DNA of 33,654 bases, taken from the NCBI GenBank assembly GCA_900544245.1, contig UQUH01000014.1:1-33654 (forward strand). The letters run 5' to 3'. Both the position numbers and the translations under genes were made by a program. The notes beneath the pieces were generated by a model, which saw only the letters and a program-made list of their open reading frames with translations, did no database searches and was not told the DNA's origin. This document shows, one piece after another, positions 1 to 10,253 of this stretch. The stretch comes from an uncultured Coriobacteriaceae bacterium (GTDB lineage Bacteria > Actinomycetota > Coriobacteriia > Coriobacteriales > QAMH01). Positions within the stretch are counted from its first letter, which is position 1; the number at the start of each line of letters is the position of its first letter.

Positions 1-451
1 CCTGCTCGGCAGGTGGCACGTCGATGCCGATTGCCTCAAGCTGGGACGCATCCATGCTCGTGAGCACCGTGATGGCACACACGGCAGGAGGCTCGCCTTC
101 GCGAGGAGATTCCGAAAAGCCCTTGCGGGCGCCCTTTTCGGCGGACTGCATCATGTCGGCACCACCGCTTGCGTGCACCGTGAACAAGTCGGCGCCCGCC
201 TTCGCTATGGAATTTGCCGCACCGTAGACCTGATGGGGGATGTCATGCAGCTTGAGATCGAGGAAGACCCTGAAGCCGAGCTTGTGCATCGTGTTCACGA
301 TGGAGGGCCCGACGGCATAGTAAAGCGTCATGCCGATCTTGACCCAGCGCGCATGCCCGGCGAGCTTCTCGCCCAACACGACGGCCTCGTCGGGTGAGCA
401 ATCGAGCGCGACGATGATGCGATCGGCGGCAGGCTCGTTCTTCCATTCCAT
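1..451 (-). CDS. pyrF: Orotidine 5'-phosphate decarboxylase, 3' end cut by window edge
   Basis: Last step of de novo UMP synthesis: decarboxylation of OMP to UMP in the cytoplasm. Translating the minus strand from the ATG at 451 gives about 150 residues beginning MEWKNEPAADRIIVALD, then VKIGMTLYYAVGPSIV and the family active-site block FLDLKLHDIPHQV, which carries the catalytic Lys-Asp network, then TVHASGGADMM. The rest of the barrel lies beyond position 1. The start is supported by a GGAGG sequence 11 nt upstream, inside the last codons of pyrD; the pyrD stop lies 5 nt upstream, so the two are probably translationally coupled. It is the last visible gene of the carA-carB-pyrK-pyrD-pyrF cluster. 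What follows beyond the edge cannot be seen. Confidence 0.93.
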   Translation of the reverse strand, partial: MEWKNEPAADRIIVALDCSPDEAVVLGEKLAGHARWVKIGMTLYYAVGPSIVNTMHKLGFRVFLDLKLHDIPHQVYGAANSIAKAGADLFTVHASGGADMMQSAEKGARKGFSESPREGEPPAVCAITVLTSMDASQLEAIGIDVPPAEQ

Positions 452-456
452 AGCGA

Positions 457-1374
457 CTATACCTCCAGTGCGCCAATGAGCTCGCTGACCTGCGAGACTC
501 CGTTTTCCTTGCAATACGCGACCATTCCCTCGAGCACGTGCAGGCTCGCGAGCGGGTCGACGAAGTTCGCTGCCCCGACCGCAACCGCCGTCGCGCCGGC
601 GAGCATGAACTCGATGGCGTCCTCGCCATTCGAGATGCCGCCCATGCCGATGATGGGGACGTCAACGGCGTTATGGACCTCCCAGACCATGCGCAGCGCG
701 ACGGGCTTGATGGCAGGGCCCGACAGGCCGCCGACGACGCGCGCGAGCTTGGGTCTACGACGCTTGGCGTCAATCGCCATGCCGAGCAACGTGTTGATGA
801 GACTCACGGCATCGGCGCCCGCATCGGCAACGGCACGGGCGATGACGGTGATGTCGGTGACGTTGGGCGTGAGCTTGACGATGAGAGGGCGCTTGGTGCG
901 CGTGCGAAGCTCCGAGGTGACGAGCGCGGCCTGATCGGGATCGGTCCCGAAGGTCATGCCACCGGCATCCACGTTGGGGCACGAGATGTTGACCTCGTAG
1001 GCATCGACGGCAGGCTCGTCCTCGAGGCGCTCCACTACCTGGATGTACTCTTGCAGCGTATGCCCCGAGACGTTGACGATGACCGCGGTGTCCTGCATGG
1101 CGAGCCAGGAAAGCTGGCTGGCGCAGAACTCATCGACACCGGGGTTTTGCAGGCCGATGGAATTGAGCATGCCGGCAGGTGCCTCGGCGATGCGCGGTGT
1201 CGCGTTGCCGTCCCAGGGCACGGGCGAGACGCCCTTGGTGGTGATGGCGCCCAATTGCGAGACGTCAAAGAAATCGGCATATTCCTCGCCGTGGCCAAAG
1301 GTGCCGGAGGCAACCGTCACCGGATTCTTCATCGACAAGCCGCCGACGTTGACGCGCATGTCGGGAGCGCTCAT
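457..1374 (-). CDS. pyrD: Dihydroorotate dehydrogenase B, catalytic (FMN) subunit
   Basis: Oxidises dihydroorotate to orotate using FMN. The class 1B enzyme works with PyrK, which passes electrons to NAD+. The 305-residue product has N-terminal VTVASGTFGHGEEY, the SIGLQNPG segment, NVSGHTLQEY, then EVNISCPNV with the family's catalytic Cys region, IVKLTPNV, SLINTLLGM and the phosphate/FMN loop IIGMGGISNGEDAIEFMLAGA. The start is placed at the ATG at 1374, which overlaps the pyrK stop as TGATG and has GAGGTGAT a few bases upstream; an upstream in-frame start at 1419 would add 15 unrelated residues inside pyrK. The adjoining pyrK identifies the NAD-dependent two-subunit type rather than the quinone-linked type. 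Confidence 0.95.
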   Translation of the reverse strand: MSAPDMRVNVGGLSMKNPVTVASGTFGHGEEYADFFDVSQLGAITTKGVSPVPWDGNATPRIAEAPAGMLNSIGLQNPGVDEFCASQLSWLAMQDTAVIVNVSGHTLQEYIQVVERLEDEPAVDAYEVNISCPNVDAGGMTFGTDPDQAALVTSELRTRTKRPLIVKLTPNVTDITVIARAVADAGADAVSLINTLLGMAIDAKRRRPKLARVVGGLSGPAIKPVALRMVWEVHNAVDVPIIGMGGISNGEDAIEFMLAGATAVAVGAANFVDPLASLHVLEGMVAYCKENGVSQVSELIGALEV

Positions 1375-2168
1375 CACCAGATCACCTCGCTTGCATCGAA
1401 GACGGGACCATCGACGCAACAGCGCTTCAGACCGTCACGGGTCTCGACGACGCAACCCAGGCAGGCACCAACGCCACAGGCCATGAGACGCTCCATCGAG
1501 ACCTCGCAGGTCACGCCATGCTCGATGGCGGGAAGCGCCACGGAGCGCTCCATGAGCGGGGGGCCGCAGACGGCGACATAATCGTAGGCACGTGTGGCGA
1601 GGAGCTCGTCGGTAATGGCGTTCACGAAGCCCTTGACGCCCGCCGACCCATCGTCGGTCGCGACGTGCAACGCACCGTCAGATGCACGGATACTGTCCTC
1701 GAACTGCTCAGTGCAGGCAAGGCGTTTCAGCGTCTGCGCGCCGATGACGACATCGACTTGCGCGCCTTTCGCGGCGAGCTCATCGGCGAGCAGCTTGAGC
1801 GCCGGGGCACCCACGCCACCGCAGGCGAGCAGGGCGCGACGTGTGCCGTCCGGAATGTGCCAGCCATTGCCGATGGGACCGACGAAGTCGACCTCGTCGC
1901 CGATGACGACATGCGAGAGCTGCTCGGTACCCTCCCCCACAACCTGATAGCAGACGTCAACGGAGCCGGCGGACTCGTCGACATCGAAGACGGCAAAGGG
2001 CATGCGCAGGAACTGGATGGGAGGCTCGCTCGCGACCTTGACCTGAACGAACTGTCCGGGACGCGATGTTGCGGCGATACGGGGAGCTTGCACGGACAGA
2101 TGGTAGATGCCCTCGGCAATTTGTCTGTTGAAGAGTACGGGGCCACTTTCCCGAAGCTTCTGGTCCAT
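1374..2168 (-). CDS. pyrK: Dihydroorotate dehydrogenase B, electron-transfer subunit
   Basis: FAD/[2Fe-2S] subunit that carries electrons from PyrD to NAD+. The 264-residue protein shows the ferredoxin-reductase layout: an FAD domain containing RPGQFVQVK and FLRMPFAVFD, an NAD-binding domain with ALLACGGVGAPALKLLA and YVAVCGPPLMERSV, and a C-terminal cysteine cluster (CEVSMERLMACGVGACLGCV, then RCCVDGP) that ligates the 2Fe-2S centre. Length and motif order are those expected of PyrK. The ATG at 2168 follows a GGAGGG about 12 nt upstream. Its stop overlaps the pyrD start by one base (TGATG). It is separated from carB upstream by 303 nt that carry a repeat element, so co-transcription with carB is likely but not shown. 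Confidence 0.95.
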   Translation of the reverse strand: MDQKLRESGPVLFNRQIAEGIYHLSVQAPRIAATSRPGQFVQVKVASEPPIQFLRMPFAVFDVDESAGSVDVCYQVVGEGTEQLSHVVIGDEVDFVGPIGNGWHIPDGTRRALLACGGVGAPALKLLADELAAKGAQVDVVIGAQTLKRLACTEQFEDSIRASDGALHVATDDGSAGVKGFVNAITDELLATRAYDYVAVCGPPLMERSVALPAIEHGVTCEVSMERLMACGVGACLGCVVETRDGLKRCCVDGPVFDASEVIW

Positions 2169-2261
2169 GTTCTCGCGTTTCCCTCCGCGCCAGGTTCAAC
2201 ATGATCTTGCCCATGATAGCGCACTTCGCATGCGTATCGCCATCAGTTGGGTCGTCTACTC

Positions 2262-2455
2262 GCAGGGAGCACAGGCTTTGCGGGCTTGCTCTCGCACCCG
2301 ACCCACGACTCACTCGATGCAGCGTGCGGCGACGCGAAGCTAGTCCCTTTAGGGAAACTCGCGTGCAAAGGGCGCACGCTCAGACAGTCCTCGCAAGACC
2401 GCATCTCGCTCGACGCGGGTCTGCTCGAGATGCCCTCAAAGCCTGTGTCCCCTGC
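2262..2455. repeat. 194-bp MITE-like element with 24-bp terminal inverted repeats (repeat family R1, copy 1)
   Basis: This element fills most of the 303-nt gap between carB and pyrK. Its two ends, 2262-2285 and 2432-2455, are inverted repeats agreeing at 21 of 24 positions; the shared core of the arm is CACAGGCTTTG. Further partial complementarity runs inward, so single-stranded DNA or RNA could fold into a long imperfect hairpin. An inner palindrome, TCCCT-TT-AGGGA, lies at 2344-2355. The inner part shares two blocks with the sequence at 33555-33654: one beginning GGCTTGCTCTCGCACCCG and one beginning GCTCAGACAGTCCTCGCAAG. No transposase is encoded. A 72-codon frame on the minus strand spans the element but looks fortuitous. 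It is non-coding as far as I can tell, and function is unknown. Confidence 0.75.
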
Positions 2456-2471
2456 AAGCAATGCCCTACTC

Positions 2472-5675
<3,204 letters not shown>

Positions 5676-5707
5676 GTAATGAAACCTTTCAGGTCGTTTT
5701 TCGAACA

Positions 5708-5814
5708 GATCGCAGCATGGACGCTTTGCCTCGACGGTCGCTCCCCGACAGCCCACTTCGCGGTCTTCACGGCTCGCTCCCTTGGACCTCGGCTTCGCAT
5801 CCAATGCTGCGATC
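5708..5814. repeat. Hairpin-flanked interspersed repeat, family R2, copy A (carA-carB gap)
   Basis: Between carA and carB. The core, 5732-5794, is nearly identical to 10152-10213: it begins CGACGGTCGCTCCCCGACAG, and the two copies differ at only a handful of positions, including one 1-nt indel. The core is bracketed here by complementary arms GATCGCAGCATGG (5708-5720) and CCAATGCTGCGATC (5801-5814), giving an 11-bp perfect stem plus two more pairs across one bulge. The other copy has different arms that are also self-complementary. On the minus strand the core is open in the carB frame. It could be a non-autonomous mobile or REP-like element, and as RNA it would form a hairpin between the two cistrons. 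Confidence 0.75.
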
Positions 5815-5843
5815 AAGCCTTGGCAAGACGCTTACGTCGCACT

Positions 5844-7091
5844 CTAGGTGGTACTTCGCACGTCTCGCACCTCGATGTCGAGGTAGTCATCGCGACCGTC
5901 CATGAGGCGGGAGAACGCCTCGAAGAGATACGACGAGTCATGGGGGCCGGGAGCTGCTTCGGGATGGTATTGCACCGAGAAGACGGGATAGTCGAGAAAC
6001 GCCATGCCCTCGGGTGTTCCGTCGTTGAGGTTGACGTGGGTGAGCTGGATGCGGCCGAAGTCCCGCGATTCGACGACAGGGGCGATATGACGCTCGCTCC
6101 AGAACAGCAGGCTTTCGGGATGCTCGGCAAGGCCGCCCGAGAGCTCGGGCACGAGTGGGCCGATGCTCTCGAAGACCTGCCCGAAGCCATGGTTTTGCGC
6201 CGTGATCTCGACGGCACCGGTACGCAGGTTCATGACGGGCTGGTTGCCTCCATGATGTCCGTAGCGAAGCTTCTCGATCTGAGCACCGGCGGCGATGGAG
6301 AGCATCTGGTGGCCGAGGCAAATGCCAAAGACCGGAAACTGTCCCACGAGTTGCCGCGCAAGCTCGTAGGCATCGACGACTGCCTGGGGATCCCCCGGTC
6401 CGTTGGAGAGAAAGACGCCGTCGGGGGCAAGGGCGAGCACGTCATCCAGACTCGTGTTCCACGGCATGACCGTGACATCGCACCCATGGCCGCGAAGCCC
6501 GTCGAGTATGCCCGTCTTGATGCCGCAATCGAGGGCGACGACATGATGGCGCGCGGCGCCGTCGTGTGCGGATAGTTCGTAGGGCTGCCCGCAGGAGACC
6601 TCGGCAGCGAGGTTGACGCCGACGATGGACGCAGAGGCATTCAGACGCTTGGCGAGCGATGCCATGTCATCGCATGTCGTTGACACGACCGCCTTCATCG
6701 CGCCGCGCTCGCGCACGTGACGCACGAGCTTTCGCGTGTCGATTCCCTCGATGGCGACGATGCCGTGGGAGGCGAGGTAGTCGGGAAGCGACATGCCCGA
6801 CCTGAAGTTGCTCGGCCTATCGCACATGTCGCGCACGACCAGGCCGCGGCAGAAGACGCCACGCGACTGGGCATCATCGCCGTTGACGCCGTAATTGCCT
6901 ATGTGGGGATACGTCATCGTGATGATCTGCCCGGCATAGGAGGGATCGCTCAGAATCTCCTGGTAGCCGCTCATCGAGGTGTTGAAGACGATTTCTCCGA
7001 AGGCCTCGCCCGCGCTTCCGCATGAGCTGCCCTCGAACACCGTGCCATCCTCGAGCATGAGAACGGCAGGCACGTCGTTGTGCAATGTCAT
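5844..7091 (-). CDS. carA: Carbamoyl-phosphate synthase, small (glutaminase) subunit
   Basis: Hydrolyses glutamine and channels ammonia to CarB. The N-terminal CPSase small domain contains GTVFEGSSCGSAGEAFGEIV and MSGYQEILSDPSYAGQIIT. The C-terminal class I glutamine amidotransferase has SNGPGDPQAV, the nucleophile Cys at about residue 258 in VFGICLGHQM, and the HPE motif in QYHPEAAPGPHDSS. Two in-frame ATGs lie at 7097 and 7091. The GGGAG of the ribosome site abuts the first and sits 6 nt before the second, so the start is set at 7091 (MTLHNDVP, 415 residues). A PyrR-type hairpin directly overlaps this ribosome site, and a likely promoter lies further up, so carA probably begins its own transcription unit. 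Confidence 0.96.
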   Translation of the reverse strand: MTLHNDVPAVLMLEDGTVFEGSSCGSAGEAFGEIVFNTSMSGYQEILSDPSYAGQIITMTYPHIGNYGVNGDDAQSRGVFCRGLVVRDMCDRPSNFRSGMSLPDYLASHGIVAIEGIDTRKLVRHVRERGAMKAVVSTTCDDMASLAKRLNASASIVGVNLAAEVSCGQPYELSAHDGAARHHVVALDCGIKTGILDGLRGHGCDVTVMPWNTSLDDVLALAPDGVFLSNGPGDPQAVVDAYELARQLVGQFPVFGICLGHQMLSIAAGAQIEKLRYGHHGGNQPVMNLRTGAVEITAQNHGFGQVFESIGPLVPELSGGLAEHPESLLFWSERHIAPVVESRDFGRIQLTHVNLNDGTPEGMAFLDYPVFSVQYHPEAAPGPHDSSYLFEAFSRLMDGRDDYLDIEVRDVRSTT

Positions 7092-7098
7092 GTCCATC

Positions 7099-7134
7099 TC
7101 CCTTGTCGGTCTCTCCGGACCGCTCGTTAAAGGT
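7099..7134 (-). promoter_or_regulatory. PyrR-binding RNA hairpin in the carA leader, overlapping the ribosome site
   Basis: On the minus strand the leader reads CCTTTAACGAGC, then stem GGTC, hexaloop CGGAGA, stem GACC, then GACAAGGGAG just before the carA start. The hexaloop fits the CNGNGA consensus of PyrR-binding loops, and the TTTAA and AAGG flanks are also as in Bacillus pyr leaders. The lower stem would pair CCUU with AAGG, which is part of the Shine-Dalgarno sequence. Binding by PyrR-UMP would therefore be expected to hide the ribosome site, as described for the mycobacterial pyr operon, rather than drive a terminator, since none is visible here. The motif is seen in the sequence; the mechanism is inferred. 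Confidence 0.85.
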
Positions 7135-7150
7135 TGCCTGACCGCAGGAA

Positions 7151-7190
7151 ACTATAGCACCCACTTTGCATGTGAGCGCTTTTGTTCACA
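7151..7190 (-). promoter_or_regulatory. Candidate carA promoter with an operator-like palindrome over the -35 region
   Basis: A TATAGT hexamer at 7156-7151 (minus strand) is a plausible -10 box. It would start transcription a few bases before the PyrR hairpin. No convincing -35 box is present at the expected distance; instead a 20-bp near-perfect palindrome, arms TGTGAGC and GTTCACA around 6 bases, covers 7171-7190. A repressor bound there would block the promoter, and an activator could substitute for the missing -35. The spacing of the TGTGA/TCACA half-sites is 10 rather than the 6 of a CRP site. The regulator is unknown. Confidence 0.45.
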
Positions 7191-7206
7191 TACTTGAAAC
7201 GTATGG

Positions 7207-8508
7207 CTAGAAGGTCACCACACCGTCTTCCATGCTGGCGTATCCGTCGACGAAGACGTCGGTTGCCCGTCCCGTGAGTTCCCAGCCGAGAAACGCCGAG
7301 TTCTTGGAACGCGAGTAGAAGTCGTCCTCATCGACAGTCCAGGAGACGCCTGGGTCGATGATGGTGTAATCGGCCGTGGAACCCTCGCGCAGCTCCACCT
7401 GCTCGACGCCGATGAGCTCGCGCGGCGCGATGGACGTGACCTCCACGAGACGCTGCCAGCTCATCTTGCCCGGCAGCACAAGCTCGGTGAGCAAAAGCCC
7501 CAGCGCCGTCTCGAGACCGGTCGTGCCGAAGGGCGCGTGGTTGAACTCGAGGGCCTTTTCGTGGGCGGCGTGCGGGGCATGATCTGTGGCGACCATGTCG
7601 ATGCGGCCGTCGATGAGCGCCTCCTGCAGGGCGAGGTTGTCCTCCCTCGTGCGCAGCGGCGGATTCATCTTGAGGTTCGTGCTGTAGCTGTCGGCCTTGA
7701 TGTCATCCTCGTTCAGGAAGAGGTGATGCGGCGTGACCTCGCAGGTCACGGGAACACCCTCGGCCTTGGCACGGGCGACCATGTCGACGGCGCGCGCCGT
7801 GGTGAGATGCTGGATGTGCACATGGCAGCCCGTGAGGCGTGCGAGCTCGATGTCGCGGGCGATCTGGGTTTCCTCGCCTGCGGCGGGCCAACCCGTCAGA
7901 CCCAGACGCGTCGAGACGACTCCCTCGTTGACGACGCCAGCGCCGACGATATCCTCCATCTGGCAGTGACTGAGCACGGGGGCGCCGAACATCTTGGCGT
8001 AGTCGAGTACCTGGCGCATCATGCCGCCATCCTGGATACCGTGTCCGTCGTCGGAAAACGCGACCGCTCCGGCGGCGACCATGTCGCCCATCTCGGCGAG
8101 CTCCTTGCCCGCGAACCCCTTGGTACAGGCCCCGAGGGGGTAGATGCGCGTGCGGCCGGGTTCCCACGCCGCCTTCTCGAGCAGGTACTCGACCATGGCC
8201 CCGGTGTCTATCGCCGGCTTGGTGTTTGCCATGGGAACGACACCAGTGAACCCACCGTGAGCCGCAGCACGCATGCCGGTAATCAAGTCCTCCTTGTACT
8301 CCTGGCCCGGATCGCGGAAGTGCACGTGCACGTCGACCATGCCGGGGATGAGGTACTTGCCCGCACAATCCTTCACGAGGAGCTTCTCGGGTAACTCGAT
8401 GTCCGTGCCGACGGCTACGACGAGACCGTCACGCACGAGGACGTCGGTCACCTCGTCGATTCCGTTTTGCGGATCTATCACGTGGGCATCCTTAAGCAGC
8501 AGCGCCAT
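7207..8508 (-). CDS. pyrC: Dihydroorotase
   Basis: Zinc amidohydrolase that cyclises carbamoyl aspartate to dihydroorotate. The 433-residue length and sequence fit class I dihydroorotase: metal-binding GMVDVHVHFRDPGQEYKED near residues 55-75, LSHCQMEDI, HIQHLTTARAVDM, and the catalytic Asp motif VATDHAPHAAHEKALEF. The start is the ATG at 8508, with GGAGGTGA 8 nt upstream; it overlaps the end of pyrB by 17 nt, so pyrB and pyrC are almost certainly one message and coupled. An earlier in-frame start at 8559 lies inside pyrB and lacks family similarity. Downstream, 115 nt separate it from carA. Confidence 0.96.
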   Translation of the reverse strand: MALLLKDAHVIDPQNGIDEVTDVLVRDGLVVAVGTDIELPEKLLVKDCAGKYLIPGMVDVHVHFRDPGQEYKEDLITGMRAAAHGGFTGVVPMANTKPAIDTGAMVEYLLEKAAWEPGRTRIYPLGACTKGFAGKELAEMGDMVAAGAVAFSDDGHGIQDGGMMRQVLDYAKMFGAPVLSHCQMEDIVGAGVVNEGVVSTRLGLTGWPAAGEETQIARDIELARLTGCHVHIQHLTTARAVDMVARAKAEGVPVTCEVTPHHLFLNEDDIKADSYSTNLKMNPPLRTREDNLALQEALIDGRIDMVATDHAPHAAHEKALEFNHAPFGTTGLETALGLLLTELVLPGKMSWQRLVEVTSIAPRELIGVEQVELREGSTADYTIIDPGVSWTVDEDDFYSRSKNSAFLGWELTGRATDVFVDGYASMEDGVVTF

Positions 8509-9427
8509 TGCCCTCACCTCCAAGCAGCAGATACATGACGGCCATGCGCACGGCGACACCCGAATTGACCTGGTCGAGAATCACGGCGCGATCCGAGTCG
8601 GCGGCGTCGGCCGAAAGCTCGACGCCACGGTTGATGGGACCCGGGTGCATGATGATCGCCTCGTTCTTCATCGCGTCCATGCGCGCGAGATTAATGCCAT
8701 AGAGCATCGCGTACTCACGCAACGACGGCAGGGCAGCCGATTCGAGGCGCTCCTTCTGGATGCGCAGCATGTAGACGACGTCGAGCTCGGGCAAGACGTC
8801 ATCGAGGGTGTTTGAGCAGCGTGCTCCCAGGATGTCGGGACGTGCGGGCATGAGCGTGGGCGGACCGATCACGATGGGCTCGGCACCCATGATCTTGAGC
8901 AGCGGCACGAGCGAACCGACCACGCGGGAGTGCGCGATGTCGCCGACGATGCCGACCTTGAGGCCGTCGATGTGTCCGAGCGTCTCGCGAATCGTGAACG
9001 CGTCAAGCAGTGCCTGCGTAGGGTGCTGGTGCTTGCCATCGCCACCGTTGACCACGTGGGCGTCCATGTGCTGCGTCAGGATGCGCGGCGCGCCCTCCTG
9101 CTTGCTGCGCACGACGATGAGATCGCAGTTCATGGCATCGAGCGTCTCGGCGGTATCGGCCAGGGTCTCGCCCTTGGTGGTCGACGAGCTCGAAGCCGAG
9201 AAGTTGATGACGTCACCGGAAAGGCGCTTGCCGGCGATCTCGAAGCTCGTGCGCGTGCGCGTCGAAGGCTCGAGGAAGAGGTTGATGATGGTGCGGCCGC
9301 GCAGGATGGGGAGCTTCTTGATCGCGCGATCGTTGACCTCCTTGAAGCTCCTGGCCGTATCCAAGATCTCGACGATCTCGTCTGCGGAGTATTCGTCGAT
9401 GTCGATGAGATGCTTATGTTGCAACAT
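8492..9427 (-). CDS. pyrB: Aspartate carbamoyltransferase, catalytic chain
   Basis: Condenses carbamoyl phosphate and aspartate to carbamoyl aspartate. The 311-residue product carries the carbamoyl-phosphate loop FLEPSTRTRTSFEIAGKRL, the catalytic loop SASSSSTTKGETLADTAETL, HPTQALLDAFTI and the C-terminal MHPGPINRGVE. These are aspartate-specific rather than ornithine-specific signatures. There is no pyrI regulatory chain nearby, as usual where PyrR is the regulator. Its ATG at 9427 overlaps the pyrR stop as TGATG and has GGAGG 9 nt upstream. With pyrR and pyrC it forms the first half of the pyrimidine cluster. Confidence 0.97.
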   Translation of the reverse strand: MLQHKHLIDIDEYSADEIVEILDTARSFKEVNDRAIKKLPILRGRTIINLFLEPSTRTRTSFEIAGKRLSGDVINFSASSSSTTKGETLADTAETLDAMNCDLIVVRSKQEGAPRILTQHMDAHVVNGGDGKHQHPTQALLDAFTIRETLGHIDGLKVGIVGDIAHSRVVGSLVPLLKIMGAEPIVIGPPTLMPARPDILGARCSNTLDDVLPELDVVYMLRIQKERLESAALPSLREYAMLYGINLARMDAMKNEAIIMHPGPINRGVELSADAADSDRAVILDQVNSGVAVRMAVMYLLLGGEGNGAAA

Positions 9428-10047
9428 CAGTCCTCACCTCCGAGCACCTTGTTGAACGCCTGCGTGAGCTCGCCTGCCCCCTGGACGGGAGCCGACCCGA
9501 TACGGCCCTGCGCCTGCAGGATCTCGACGCTCGTGTGCCCGTCGATTGGCTCGGCGAAGAAGCGCACCGACTCGTCCTTGCTGCTCGGGACGTTCTTTCC
9601 GACGAAATCGGCGCGGATGGGAAGCTCGCGATGGCCGCGATCGACCAGTACCGCGAGCTGGATGCGATCGGGCCGGCCGTAATCCATGAGGGCATCCATT
9701 GCCGCACGGATGGTGCGTCCGGTGTAGAGCACGTCGTCGACGAGCACGACCGTCTTGCCCTCGGGCACGAAGGGAATGTCCGTGGTGTGGACCACCGGTG
9801 CGAGGAAGTTCTCGACGTCATCGCGGTAGAAGCTGATGTCGAGCCTGCCGACGGGTACCTTCACGCCCTCGATCTGCTCGATGCGTTTGGCAAGTGACGC
9901 CGCGATGAGGTCACCACGCGTCACGATGCCAACGAGCGCGATGCTCTGGGCGCCGTCATTTGATTCGAGGATTTCGTGCGCGATGCGCGTAAGCGAACGG
10001 TCGATAGCGGACTCGTCCATGACGACCGTCTTCGTCAGATTCGACAT
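9427..10047 (-). CDS. pyrR: PyrR, pyr mRNA-binding regulator / uracil phosphoribosyltransferase family
   Basis: Uridine-nucleotide-sensing RNA-binding protein of the phosphoribosyltransferase fold; many members also make UMP from uracil and PRPP. The 206-residue sequence shows ALVGIVTRGDLIAASLAKRI, the VGRLDISFYRDD segment found in PyrR proteins, and the PRPP-binding loop KTVVLVDDVLYTGRTIRAAM. The start is the ATG at 10047; a GTG two codons earlier is less likely, because AAGGGAG and AGGTGA lie at good spacing for the ATG. It leads pyrR-pyrB-pyrC with TGATG coupling to pyrB. Its own leader contains a PyrR hairpin, so autoregulation is expected. The second target is the carA leader. Confidence 0.96.
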   Translation of the reverse strand: MSNLTKTVVMDESAIDRSLTRIAHEILESNDGAQSIALVGIVTRGDLIAASLAKRIEQIEGVKVPVGRLDISFYRDDVENFLAPVVHTTDIPFVPEGKTVVLVDDVLYTGRTIRAAMDALMDYGRPDRIQLAVLVDRGHRELPIRADFVGKNVPSSKDESVRFFAEPIDGHTSVEILQAQGRIGSAPVQGAGELTQAFNKVLGGED

Positions 10048-10058
10048 AATCACCTACT

Positions 10059-10094
10059 CCCTTGCTGGCCTCACGGGACCATCACTTAAAGGTT
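10059..10094 (-). promoter_or_regulatory. PyrR-binding RNA hairpin in the pyrR leader
   Basis: The minus strand reads CCTTTAAGTGAT, then stem GGTC, hexaloop CCGTGA, stem GGCC, then AGCAAGGGAG. The hexaloop fits CNGNGA; the upper stem is GGUC/GGCC with one U-G pair; the lower stem pairs CCUU with AAGG of the Shine-Dalgarno region. Stem and loop positions match the carA-leader site, while the loop and internal bulge differ in sequence, which points to conserved structure. The pyrR ATG follows 12 nt after AAGGGAG begins to be exposed. It predicts autogenous translational control of pyrR-pyrB-pyrC. A promoter for this unit must lie in the 10100-10135 region, but I see no convincing pair of boxes. 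Confidence 0.83.
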
Positions 10095-10131
10095 TGGAAC
10101 TGTCAAAAGACATAGTAACACGAATAGGCGG

Positions 10132-10227
10132 ACAGACACTGCGCTTCGCTCCGACGGTCGCTCCCCGACAGCCCGCTTCGCGGTCTTTACGGCTCGCCCC
10201 TTGGACCTCCGCTACGCGCAGCGCCTG
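10132..10227. repeat. Hairpin-flanked interspersed repeat, family R2, copy B (upstream of pyrR)
   Basis: The core at 10152-10213 is nearly identical to 5732-5794. The flanking arms, CAGACACTGCGC at left and GCGCAGCGCCTG at right, are complementary at 10 of 12 positions and unrelated to the arms of copy A. On the minus strand both cores are open in the same frame and would encode similar peptides (GASRKDREAGCRGATV here, GASREDREVGCRGATV in copy A). Because copy A sits inside an operon and this one upstream of a leader, a shared protein-coding role is unlikely. Origin and function are unknown. Confidence 0.75.
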
Positions 10228-10253
10228 TTAGCCATGACAAGGGAATTAGAAGG

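Noticed and set aside
2243..2461. 72-codon minus-strand frame across repeat R1 (contains MRSCEDCLS)
   Set aside because: It spans the inverted-repeat element end to end, has no ribosome site or recognisable domain, and is best explained by high GC keeping frames open.
5676..5816. 47-residue N-terminal extension of CarB
   Set aside because: The added residues are encoded by repeat R2 and the carA-carB gap; the family N-terminus starts exactly at 5675.
7171..7190. CRP binding site
   Set aside because: The TGTGA and TCACA half-sites are 10 bases apart instead of 6.
10113..10140. pyrR promoter with -10 TACTAT
   Set aside because: Only four of six bases match and no -35 box lies at proper distance; left as unresolved.
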